Positions 1 through 6,607 of a stretch of 8,898 nt of DNA are shown in pieces; within the stretch, counting starts at the first letter, position 1, and each line of letters starts with the position of its first letter. The position numbers and the translations under genes are program-made. Under the pieces are notes generated by a model, which was given only the letters and a program-made list of their open reading frames with translations, had not been told where the DNA came from and searched no databases. The DNA is from Cyclobacteriaceae bacterium (lineage in GTDB: Bacteria; Bacteroidota; Bacteroidia; Cytophagales; Cyclobacteriaceae), in contig JAOUKG010000064.1 in assembly GCA_029882725.1 (NCBI GenBank), forward strand, positions 1 to 8,898. Direction: 5' to 3'.

Positions 1-910
1 TGTCGGGGGTGAATTTAAAACTGGCACCCCTTAGTGTTTTGTTCCAATTTGAGGTCTTGCCGTTTTCGGCGCCAAGAACGGAGCCTTGTTGGTCAATTTT
101 AATTTTAAATTCCTTAACCTGGTCAATATTCAATCCTTTGAGCAGAACCTCATTGAGTTTTTGATAGCCTGCCTCATTGAGTTGCACTCCATTTTCGGTA
201 TATGTCTGTGTGTCTGGGTTTTCTACCAGGTGTTCATAAGCATCGATAAAAATATGTTTCCGGGTACCGGCCTGTTCTTTGATGAAATCCCTGACCTTTC
301 CCAGCCACTCATTGCGTTTTTCCACTGGAGCAAGGTCTGCGGGTAGTAGAGCCCTCACAGCATTGCTGTCGGTGAGATGAGAGGCGAGTGCTGTGATGTT
401 TTTCTCATGTCTTGGGGGGGAGAGCAGTACAAGTTTTATTTTCTTTTCCTGAGCGTAATCCAGGAGCCTGTTGTATCCACTCTTAAAAAGTTCCAGATCT
501 TCTTCCCCTTTGATGAAAGCCACTTCGCTTCCATACCCGATGATGAGGGTGGTGGGACTGGCATTGTTGATATGTTCCATCAGTTTTTTAGAACCAAAAC
601 CTTCTTCCGCAGATGGAGGCTGCCACGACATGGTATTTTGAGCCGAGCCAAACTGTGATCGTGCCAATCCGAAGACATCATCTGCCGGCCAACCTATGTT
701 CCTGAAGCTGGTTTTCCCTACGGGGTAATACATTATCATGGCTTTTTCGAAAAAGGCATGATCTTCCATACCAGATATGAGAGAGCCACCCACGAGCACC
801 ACTCTTTTTACATCGGCAGTAGAAAGGAGACCGTTTTTATTGGAAGAGTTATCGCCACAGCCAGTGAGTAGGGCGGAGATTAGGAGAACAAGAGCAAGAT
901 GTTTTTTCAT
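1..910 (-). CDS. SGNH-hydrolase-like lipoprotein, 3' end outside window
   Basis: The minus frame is open from ATG at 910 to the window edge (303 residues, no stop seen). Residues 1-18 form a lipoprotein signal peptide with lipobox LLTGC (Cys18), so the product should be membrane-anchored after lipidation. Residues about 35-258 read as an SGNH/GDSL hydrolase-like domain: VVLVGGSL (37-44, block I, Ser43), FRNIGWPADDVFGLA (69-83, block II), YGSEVAF (126-132, block III), LLSPPRHE (162-169) and NGVQLNEAGY (240-249, block V). The usual block III Asn appears as Glu129 and the usual block V His as Gln243, so hydrolase activity is doubtful. From about residue 264 a beta-rich stretch begins. From memory, this SGNH type often forms the N-terminus of long envelope proteins with PVC-type heme-binding CxxCH modules, so a larger protein is possible but not visible. 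GC is higher than in the neighbours. No clear ribosome binding site is present, as is normal for Bacteroidota. Confidence 0.85.
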   Translation of the reverse strand, partial: MKKHLALVLLISALLTGCGDNSSNKNGLLSTADVKRVVLVGGSLISGMEDHAFFEKAMIMYYPVGKTSFRNIGWPADDVFGLARSQFGSAQNTMSWQPPSAEEGFGSKKLMEHINNASPTTLIIGYGSEVAFIKGEEDLELFKSGYNRLLDYAQEKKIKLVLLSPPRHEKNITALASHLTDSNAVRALLPADLAPVEKRNEWLGKVRDFIKEQAGTRKHIFIDAYEHLVENPDTQTYTENGVQLNEAGYQKLNEVLLKGLNIDQVKEFKIKIDQQGSVLGAENGKTSNWNKTLRGASFKFTPD

Positions 911-1150
911 AGGGGTAAAAAAAAGGTCATTTTTTAGTCAGCCACGAGTATAAGATAAACTTGTTCATGGCATTATTTCGAAATATAAAGATATGATTTC
1001 ACTTTAAGTAGAGTCATTTATATCAACGGTGACTTTTATACAGTCATTTTCAAGAAAATAGGGGAGGGTAGGAGGGTTTGTGTGCCCAAATACCTTCAGA
1101 AATTACATTTAAGGAAGTATTCTTCAAATTCGTATATAAACCAAGTGGTG

Positions 1151-1177
1151 AATTTCATAAAGTTTTATTATGAAATT
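1151..1177. repeat. Perfect 10-bp inverted repeat (hairpin)
   Basis: AATTTCATAA at 1151-1160 pairs perfectly with TTATGAAATT at 1168-1177 around a 7-base loop. No T-run follows, so it is not an obvious terminator for either flanking gene. It could be an operator dyad or an RNA hairpin. The function is unknown. Confidence 0.55.
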
Positions 1178-1195
1178 GTATGGGGCATACCATAC
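1178..1195. repeat. Second hairpin directly abutting the first
   Basis: GTATGG at 1178-1183 pairs with CCATAC at 1190-1195 around a 6-base loop. It starts at the base after the preceding 10-bp hairpin ends, so the two dyads are contiguous. The function is unknown. Confidence 0.4.
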
Positions 1196-1390
1196 AGAAA
1201 TTATAATACAGAGAGATCTATGGAAGTGTCTCTGGTTTTCAGTACCAAAGGAATTTTCTATGCTTTTCAGGAATCCATCTTAAATTCTTTTCTATACTCA
1301 TTTATCTTTTTATTTAAAATAATGAGTTTTATCAAGCACTTTCAAAAGTTATTAATATTTTATTATAAATTAGAATTTTACACAAAAAAA

Positions 1391-1420
1391 TTGTGACTAT
1401 TACTAATTTATATATGTTTT
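1391..1420 (+). promoter_or_regulatory. Candidate Bacteroidota housekeeping promoter
   Basis: TTG at 1391-1393 is followed after 19 bases by TATGTTTT at 1413-1420. The Bacteroidota primary-sigma consensus is TTG, 19-21 bases, then TAnnTTTG; this site matches except for the last G. It lies about 50 bp upstream of the GTG start at 1470. In such AT-rich DNA a chance match is quite possible. Confidence 0.3.
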
Positions 1421-1469
1421 TGTATATTTAAATTTAATAAGGACATTTACAATAAAAATAAGTAAATAT

Positions 1470-3638
1470 GTGTATGTAGTTCGATTATTTCTTTTTTTGT
1501 TCCTATTTATTGTTTCCAATTTAGTCGTAGCTCAATCCAATGAATCCTGGTATTTGGACTTTGGGGCTAATGATCTGGTTCATGGAAAGGAAACAGTTTA
1601 TTCAGATGAAAATAAAATCTATTGGAATAACATAACCCATGAAGAACATAACGCTGCATTTCAGGTATTGTTCAATAGTGAAAATGTCAAAACCAAGGTC
1701 CGAATTAAAATTTTCCATAATTTTAGCACCTCAATTGAACAATTTGGAGAGCCATCACCTGATCCCAATTTTTTAGGTGAATTAGCGGTAAAAAATGCAA
1801 CTCAGGATTATTTTCTGGGATTAGGAAGCATGGAGTCAAAATTTGTACTTTATGGATTAAATCCACAAAAGATCTATGATTTGGATATTTTTGGCAGTAG
1901 AAATTCAATAGATAGTTGTCTAACAAATTATAAGATTAGCGGGTCTTTTACACATACCAGTTCAATTCTAACATCAGGTGAAAATATTGGAGGAGAAGGA
2001 ATACATTACAATAGAAATCGAATTGTAAGTTCGCATGGTATACAACCCGCTTCTGATAGCACCTTACAAATAACTGTATATATTGAAAATTTAATCAATT
2101 TAAATGGGGTTATCAATCTTCTTAAAATAACCGAAGTTGGTATTACAGAAGTACTTCCCCTCAAAAGATCTCCATTATGTGAGTATGTAAATCGACAGAA
2201 TATTGTATTAATGGGCTCAACCACATCTGAGGCCTCATATGGAGAAACTTACAAGTCATTTGGCGAACAGTACAACAGGTTACTTCAAACTGGAAAATAC
2301 GGTGGTAACTGGAATTACAGAAATTTATCCCAATACGGCAGAAGCTCTTCGGACATCTTATCAACCTGGGACACGGAACTGGCACCGTGGTGTCCATCCG
2401 TTGTAATATATGCTTTATCAATGGGGGATGAAGACATCCATACAGATGAAATCGCATCTTTTCAGAATTTCAAGAACAATCTTACAGAGTTAATTAATTT
2501 GGCAAAGTATGAAGGTTTTTCGCCCATTGTGGTGAACAGTCTCCCTAGAAATGATATATATAACACCAATTATTACCAAAATGTAAAGAATCTTAACCTT
2601 GATATTTCGAAAATGAACATTCATTCCGTAAACGGTTTTGGGGCTGTTGAAGATGGTGTGGAAAGGTGGGCCTATGGATTCAATTTAGGAGCCTTCAAAC
2701 CAAATGATTACGGACATATCGAAATATTCCATTCAATTGAACCTTATGCTGCTAATTTTGCCAGAATTAATACACCACAACCTAAAAGATTGGATATTGG
2801 TCAGGGTTTTATCTTTGACAAATCGGAAAGTAACCAACAAATTGAATTTCATCCTAACAATTTTGTTCACTCATTTAGTTACATTTTTGACATTAAAACG
2901 AAAGATTTTGGCATTTTAGGAGGTTTTCTCGGTATTGGTATTGAAAGGAATTTTGGTCAAATTAAGATTGATTCATATGGGAAGTTATGGTATCAATCAT
3001 CAACCGGCAAAAGCATAGAAACGGATATCACTATAAATGATGGTTCTTTTCATCAGGTTGCCCTAGTCCATCAGTATGCAAATGAAAAATCAGTTTTATT
3101 TCTAGATGGGAAGAAGGTTGGTGAGCTTAATGAACGGCTCTTCGCCTATCACTTTTTCATTAATGGACCAAATGGACCTAATGCTGAGTACAAAGATTTA
3201 TTCTTTTACAGGTCAGCTATGAACGAATTGGAAATTAATGAATTATTTAAAGGAGAAATGCTGTATTCAAGTTTGGAAATTTATGCTCCACTTTTTTCGC
3301 AAACTGTATTTAATCATGTATTAAGCTTAAATTCTACTTTTAATGTATATGATGCCTATCCAATAATTACAGGCATTGAACCAAATATAAAAAATAAGGA
3401 AAAAGAGTTCAAGTTCTACCCAAACCCCGCTAAAAATTTCATTAACATTGAAAACCCCGACAGAAAATCTATTACTATTAGCCTTCATAATATTAATGGG
3501 TCTTTAATCTTTTTAAAAAATTCAGAAACAAATTCAAGCAAGGTACACCTGTCATTAACAGGTCTGAAAAAAGGCCTTTATTTCCTTTCAATTAAATATG
3601 ATCAGAATACCATTACAGAAAAACTTGTTATAAATTAA
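1470..3638 (+). CDS. Secreted SGNH-like / LamG-like protein with T9SS sorting domain
   Basis: This complete 722-residue protein has a signal peptide at 1-22 (hydrophobic Leu/Phe core, cleavage near VVAQS). Residues 25-225 are a beta-sandwich-like region, with YLDFG at 28-32 and IYDLDIFGSR at 135-144. Residues 243-425 are an SGNH-hydrolase-like domain, 440-600 a LamG/concanavalin-like region (LFLDGKKVGEL at 543-553), and 648-722 a type A T9SS sorting domain (FYPNPAKNFI, GLYFLSIK), so the protein should cross the outer membrane. The SGNH fold is recognisable (NIVLMGSTTSEA, NLSQYGRSSSDIL, ALSMGDEDI, KPNDYGHIEIF), but by the usual alignment the nucleophile Ser is Thr251, the block III Asn is Asp320, and the block V Asp and His are Gly407 and Lys410. 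It is therefore probably a binding or structural protein rather than an esterase. GTG at 1470 is the only start that keeps the signal peptide, since the nearby ATGs at 1468 and 1474 are out of frame and the next in-frame Met is residue 121. Confidence 0.9.
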   Translation: MYVVRLFLFLFLFIVSNLVVAQSNESWYLDFGANDLVHGKETVYSDENKIYWNNITHEEHNAAFQVLFNSENVKTKVRIKIFHNFSTSIEQFGEPSPDPNFLGELAVKNATQDYFLGLGSMESKFVLYGLNPQKIYDLDIFGSRNSIDSCLTNYKISGSFTHTSSILTSGENIGGEGIHYNRNRIVSSHGIQPASDSTLQITVYIENLINLNGVINLLKITEVGITEVLPLKRSPLCEYVNRQNIVLMGSTTSEASYGETYKSFGEQYNRLLQTGKYGGNWNYRNLSQYGRSSSDILSTWDTELAPWCPSVVIYALSMGDEDIHTDEIASFQNFKNNLTELINLAKYEGFSPIVVNSLPRNDIYNTNYYQNVKNLNLDISKMNIHSVNGFGAVEDGVERWAYGFNLGAFKPNDYGHIEIFHSIEPYAANFARINTPQPKRLDIGQGFIFDKSESNQQIEFHPNNFVHSFSYIFDIKTKDFGILGGFLGIGIERNFGQIKIDSYGKLWYQSSTGKSIETDITINDGSFHQVALVHQYANEKSVLFLDGKKVGELNERLFAYHFFINGPNGPNAEYKDLFFYRSAMNELEINELFKGEMLYSSLEIYAPLFSQTVFNHVLSLNSTFNVYDAYPIITGIEPNIKNKEKEFKFYPNPAKNFINIENPDRKSITISLHNINGSLIFLKNSETNSSKVHLSLTGLKKGLYFLSIKYDQNTITEKLVIN

Positions 3639-3838
3639 TCTTTCAATTCACACCTCCTTTTTTCACTTCATAACATACAGTACACAGTACTAAATGATTT
3701 CATAATACTAGTTACCAAATTTCGGTTTCATGCAAACTATTGATGAAGTTTGAAACACCTAAAATTTTTTGAAATATTGTGATATAGCGTTTTGTGATTT
3801 TTTTTCCTGTCACCTGTTCCCTGCAACCTACCCCCTCA
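3639..3838. other. Convergent intergenic spacer
   Basis: This 200-bp AT-rich spacer lies between convergent genes. It contains a small AGTAC-ACA-GTACT dyad (3679-3691), an imperfect hairpin (3725-3756) and a segment at 3806-3837 that is G-rich on the minus strand and directly follows the stop of the DUF4097-like gene. No gene is seen. Confidence 0.6.
3725..3770 (+). terminator. Possible weak terminator of the SGNH-LamG gene
   Basis: CAAACT (3733-3738) pairs with AGTTTG (3747-3752), and outside it GTTT (3725-3728) pairs with AAAC (3753-3756) across a 4-base bulge. A run of six T follows at 3765-3770. The stem is AT-rich and the T-run is about 9 bases from it, so this is only a weak candidate. 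Confidence 0.25.
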
Positions 3839-4732
3839 TTAATCATTTTGTTTTATCAAATTTACCGAACCACTTACGGTCCGTAATTCTAAATGGCCTC
3901 CACCATCGTTGATGCTGGCTCGTATTTCATCAACCTTTATCGAGGGTTTAATTATTGGTTGGCCTTTTTTTATTGTCCCATCTCCTACTGGCATACCTTG
4001 GTAGTAAAAGGTTGCATTAGTCAGATCGAATTCGGAATTAACCATACCAGAAAACGATTTAAATCTTACCGTGCAATTAATTTGTCCGGGTAAATAAACA
4101 TTCAATTTACCCGAAAAGGTTTTTAAAGAAGAGGGAAGATCTTTGTTGTAATTCTTGAAATGGGCTTCAATATTTCCATAAAGAACATTTGCTGTAATTG
4201 GACCTGAAATGTTACGAAAAGTAAGCATACATGAATAGCAATTCTGTTCAATCTCCCCTTGAATACCTTCAAAAGACATTTTGTGTTCAATATAATTTTG
4301 TATACCTCCTTTTTCCCATAGTGGTCTTAATGCCGGATATTCTTCAAAGGTACCCTCGTAAAAGACTGCGAATCCTTGAGGCACCCAAATTCGGTAATCA
4401 TTAAATTTGGACTGTATGCCGGTGGGACGAACTGTAATTGTCCTTCCCTTTACTTTAACATTGATTCCTATATTCGAATAGGTATTTTCTTTCCGCTCAT
4501 CAGTAAATTCTAACCCAACAAATTCCTTGGGTATTGTTCCTTTTCTAAGCAATTCAATCTCAATTTTAGGAAGTCCGGAGTGCTTGAATTCCAAATTCCC
4601 ATACATATTGTATACTTCCAGTTTATTCAAAGACCCGGCATCATGTTCATATCGTTGTGCAGTACTAAGTGTTGTAATGCTTATTACGATTAGTGAGGTA
4701 AATATTATTTTTTTCATTTTATTGAGAGTCAT
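3839..4732 (-). CDS. Exported DUF4097-like beta-repeat protein
   Basis: This complete 297-residue protein is the last gene of the sigma operon, 12 bp after the anti-sigma stop. Residues 1-26 are a signal peptide (KKIIFTSLIVISITTLSTAQ), so it should be periplasmic or surface-associated. The rest is a series of short beta-strand repeats with Gly turns: LEVYNMYGNLEF (38-49), ANVLYGNIEAHF (181-192), LKTFSGKLNVYL (203-214), RFKSFSGMVNSEF (223-235) and LELRTVSGSVNLI (281-293). This SGxV/GNIE pattern is typical of the DUF4097 putative-adhesin family, which in Bacteroidota often follows an ECF sigma and anti-sigma pair. It has three Cys, two of them as CYSC (165-168). Met6 is an equally good start. 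The role is unproven; a likely one is as output or sensed component of the sigma system. Confidence 0.85.
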   Translation of the reverse strand: MTLNKMKKIIFTSLIVISITTLSTAQRYEHDAGSLNKLEVYNMYGNLEFKHSGLPKIEIELLRKGTIPKEFVGLEFTDERKENTYSNIGINVKVKGRTITVRPTGIQSKFNDYRIWVPQGFAVFYEGTFEEYPALRPLWEKGGIQNYIEHKMSFEGIQGEIEQNCYSCMLTFRNISGPITANVLYGNIEAHFKNYNKDLPSSLKTFSGKLNVYLPGQINCTVRFKSFSGMVNSEFDLTNATFYYQGMPVGDGTIKKGQPIIKPSIKVDEIRASINDGGGHLELRTVSGSVNLIKQND

Positions 4733-4744
4733 TATTGGACGTTG

Positions 4745-5524
4745 TTATAAAATTCTTTTTTCTATAAGCTGTCGGGCAATTACAGCAACTTCAGGTCTTA
4801 ATTTTCCGTTTTGCAGAACTTCTTGAATCGCTTGATTAGACTCATAGGATTTCATGCTCGCAAGAAGTTGTATTAGCCCAATTTGTACGTAGGGATCCTC
4901 TTGTTCCAATAGCGACTGTATTAAGCTCGTTTTTACTTGCGAGTCGTAAAAATACGGTCGAAGGGCGTCTAGTGCAGCCAATCGAACATTTACATTATTA
5001 TCGGATTGGAATACCTCCAGCAATGCAAAAATCAGTTCTTTCTTCATTACTGAGTTTTGGGAAGTGGAATGGATGACCTTTATTTTTTCGCTAGCCGAAT
5101 GCTCTTGCAAAGTGATTAATGCAATCTGTTGTTTAACGGTTTCAAGTTTTTTCTCCAATTCTGAAACTTTGGAGGTGTCCATATTTAAGTTTTGTATATT
5201 CATTCCAAATACAGAGCCAATAACAAATAATAGAACAGAAGCAGCAACTCGCCATACCGTGTTTTTAGATGCGGGAGAGATAATTGAACGTGATGAATTT
5301 GACTTTTCTTCTGCAATATATTTTGCAAATTCTTGCGACATGCCCAAAGGCGCAGTGATTGTTTCAATATTTTGCAATTCGTGATTTATCTGCTGAAATT
5401 GCTTTAATTTCAATGAGCATTCTTCACAAACTTTTATATGTTTCTTCACCTCTTCGCTTTTAAAGTCTGAAAGACTTCCATCGATGTAATCCAGGAGAAT
5501 ATCGTTTATAATTTTACAATTCAT
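4745..5524 (-). CDS. Membrane anti-sigma factor: zinc-finger N-terminus, one TM helix, HEAT-like repeats
   Basis: This complete 259-residue protein starts with a cytoplasmic ZAS-type (zf-HC2) anti-sigma domain, with Cys3 and HxxxCxxC at His29, Cys33 and Cys36. A single TM helix follows at about 91-109 (WRVAASVLLFVIGSVFGMNI), then a probable coiled coil at 118-142 and HEAT-like helical repeats at about 160-256 (for example NVNVRLAALDALRPYF and DPYVQIGLIQLLASM). By topology the HEAT part lies in the periplasm and may sense an envelope signal or partner, while the N-terminus binds the ECF sigma factor encoded just upstream. Its ATG overlaps the end of the sigma C-terminal frame by 11 bp (ATGAATTGTAA), a sign of translational coupling. 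The gene is intact although its sigma partner is frame-split. Family assignment is confident; the signal is unknown. Confidence 0.9.
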   Translation of the reverse strand: MNCKIINDILLDYIDGSLSDFKSEEVKKHIKVCEECSLKLKQFQQINHELQNIETITAPLGMSQEFAKYIAEEKSNSSRSIISPASKNTVWRVAASVLLFVIGSVFGMNIQNLNMDTSKVSELEKKLETVKQQIALITLQEHSASEKIKVIHSTSQNSVMKKELIFALLEVFQSDNNVNVRLAALDALRPYFYDSQVKTSLIQSLLEQEDPYVQIGLIQLLASMKSYESNQAIQEVLQNGKLRPEVAVIARQLIEKRIL

Positions 5525-5702
5525 GACTTTGATTATCGAGTTTATAAAACAAGGTTCTTAATTTATCCATCGCTCGAAACATTTTGTTCTTGATGGAGGC
5601 TTCTGTAGTGGAAAATGTCCAGGCAATTTCTTTGTATTTCAATCCCTGAAATTTGCTTAGGATAATCAATTCTCGATATTCTTCGTTTAATTGATCTAAC
5701 AT
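5514..5702 (-). CDS. ECF sigma factor, C-terminal half (region 4), frame-split
   Basis: This 62-residue ORF carries sigma region 4: LNEEYRELIILSKFQGLKYK (5-24) leading into the -35-binding helix-turn-helix at about 21-46 (YKEIAWTFSTTEASIKNKMF). It lies in the -1 frame relative to the region 2 ORF upstream, and its ATG (5702-5700) overlaps that ORF's TAG as ATGTTAG. Reading its frame further upstream gives KALSMLDQLNEEY, which is what an intact ECF sigma would have here, so its ATG is probably an internal Met of a once-continuous gene. Restoring one A to the A4 run at 5712-5715 joins both halves into a normal 180-residue ECF sigma factor. It may be expressed separately by coupled re-initiation, made by frameshifting, be dead, or result from a sequencing error. 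Confidence 0.75.
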   Translation of the reverse strand: MLDQLNEEYRELIILSKFQGLKYKEIAWTFSTTEASIKNKMFRAMDKLRTLFYKLDNQSHEL

Positions 5703-5716
5703 CGATAGAGCTTTTC
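5696..5716 (-). other. Frame junction of the split sigma gene
   Basis: On the minus strand the frame reads AAT GAA AAG CTC TAT CGA TGT TAG. Adding one A to the A4 run (5712-5715) gives AAT GAA AAA GCT CTA TCG ATG TTA, encoding NEKALSML and entering region 4 smoothly. The A-AAG codon context is a weak -1 slip site for bacterial ribosomes and is not a classic A-AAA-AAG heptamer. The ATGTTAG stop/start overlap would also allow re-initiation. Confidence 0.75.
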
Positions 5717-6055
5717 ATTGTTCTCATTTTGGTCAACCTCCATACTCGTATGGAAAGTGTATTTATCAATGGCTTCGACAACTATTTTTCTTTCTGAATA
5801 ATGAGAATGCAAAATATTCCTCGCTATGCTATACATCCATGATTTGAAATTACGTGAAACATCGAATGAAGCTCGGTATTTTAACATGCGCAAAAATACG
5901 GATTGAGTTAAGTCCTGGCTATCTTCTAAATTACCAGTGCATCGTGCCAGGTAACTCAGGATTGGTTGATGATAGCGAATGAACAACTCAGTCATATACT
6001 CCAAATTACCTGCTTTCACCTTTTCCATGATATATTCGTCGGTTAGTCGATTCAC
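5696..6055 (-). CDS. ECF sigma factor, N-terminal half (region 2), frame-split
   Basis: This 119-residue ORF starts at GTG 6055; ATG at residue 10 is an alternative. Residues about 18-88 are sigma-70 region 2: EYMTELFIRYHQPILSYLAR (19-38), then DLTQSVFLRML (48-58) in the core-polymerase-binding part and FKSWMYSIARNILHSHYSER (70-89) in the -10 recognition helix. The ORF leaves the sigma frame near residue 115, reads LYRC and stops at TAG (5698-5696). Region 4 continues in the -1 frame with a 7-base overlap. This is the first gene of the sigma, anti-sigma and DUF4097 operon. Full-length ECF factors are about 170-190 residues, so this half alone lacks the -35-binding domain. Split two-protein sigma factors exist (SigO/RsoA of Bacillus subtilis), but a single-base loss is the simplest explanation. 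Confidence 0.8.
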   Translation of the reverse strand: MNRLTDEYIMEKVKAGNLEYMTELFIRYHQPILSYLARCTGNLEDSQDLTQSVFLRMLKYRASFDVSRNFKSWMYSIARNILHSHYSERKIVVEAIDKYTFHTSMEVDQNENNEKLYRC

Positions 6056-6607
6056 GTTTATCGTTTAGGTTTATTGGTAATACCAGAGTTTTCGTAAAAA
6101 GTCTCGTGGAAAATAAGAAAAATTTTATGAATTACACAGGAAGGGCATTTTATCAGACTTTTCTATGAATCACCTTTCTTATTGAGACCTTACCAGAATT
6201 TATAGAGGATGCCATTGAACACATTCCGGTCGCCCAAACCCACCTTGTTTCGGTTTCAAGTATCCAGTAAAACTTGGGTAATTCATGGAATAAATCAAAT
6301 TTTTAATCAAACTAATAGATTATCAGAATTATAGAATGAGTTGGCTCTTGCACCGGTTTTTGCAACAATGCCATTTGAACTTTAATAACTTTGTTGGACT
6401 CAAGAATTCTTAAAAATCTGATTGTTATAAAAAGTGAACTTAGATGAATATTAATGACCGATAATAAAGATTTCGGGAAAGTCCCTGCGACATTATTCTT
6501 CTTGTCTTATTATTTTTTATTCACTGATACGCTATCGAAATAACTCAACAAAATTAATTAACATCAATTATAGAGATGATATATTGGTCTCCTTGTATCT
6601 CCTTGTC
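6056..6607. other. Gene-poor region upstream of the sigma operon
   Basis: I see no intact gene in these 552 bp. It should contain the promoter of the sigma operon, but I find no clear TAnnTTTG element. A small hairpin (6086-6105, GAG-TTTT/AAAA-CTC with a 2-base bulge) lies 30-50 bp before the sigma start. A more GC-rich island at 6190-6299 looks like the tail of a decayed gene. A 10-bp tandem duplication (TCTCCTTGTA/TCTCCTTGTC, 6588-6607) directly abuts the stop of the following small ORF. Confidence 0.5.
6190..6299 (-). pseudogene. Possible C-terminal remnant of an outer-membrane barrel-like protein
   Basis: Minus-strand reading from 6299 gives FDLFHELPKFYWILETET. A -1 shift near 6246 then gives KVGLGDRNVFNGILYKFW and a TAA stop at 6192-6190. 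The alternating pattern and terminal aromatic residues resemble the last strands of an outer-membrane beta-barrel. Frame breaks and upstream in-frame stops indicate decay. The island is less AT-rich than its surroundings. A 33-residue plus frame across the same bases (6169-6270) is also open, so strand and identity are uncertain. Confidence 0.3.

Larger units (their letters stand above)
911..1469. other. Divergent intergenic spacer
   Basis: This AT-rich spacer separates two divergently transcribed SGNH-like genes. I see no convincing gene in it. It holds two AGTCATTT direct repeats 30 bp apart (1012 and 1042), a G-rich run (1061-1077), two adjacent hairpins (1151-1195) and a promoter-like sequence close to the plus-strand gene. 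An open plus frame at 1082-1396 has a low-complexity Phe/Tyr/Lys/Ile-rich translation and is judged spurious. Confidence 0.6.

Noticed and set aside
86..658. Plus-strand open frames at 86-346 and 377-658
   Set aside because: They lie antisense to the well-supported SGNH-like lipoprotein frame, whose motifs are clear; they are shadows.
1082..1396. 104-codon plus-strand open frame with GTG start in the divergent spacer
   Set aside because: The translation is low-complexity Phe/Tyr/Ile/Lys with no domain or signal pattern, the DNA is very AT-rich, and it overlaps the hairpins. It is best explained as chance.
5563..5781. 72-codon minus ORF crossing the sigma frame junction
   Set aside because: It is the third frame and encodes neither sigma region 2 nor region 4; it does not repair the sigma protein.
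6169..6270. 33-codon plus frame reading ETLPEFIEDAIEHIPVAQTH
   Set aside because: It looks protein-like but is short, has no start codon and overlaps the minus-strand remnant, which reads more like a protein tail.
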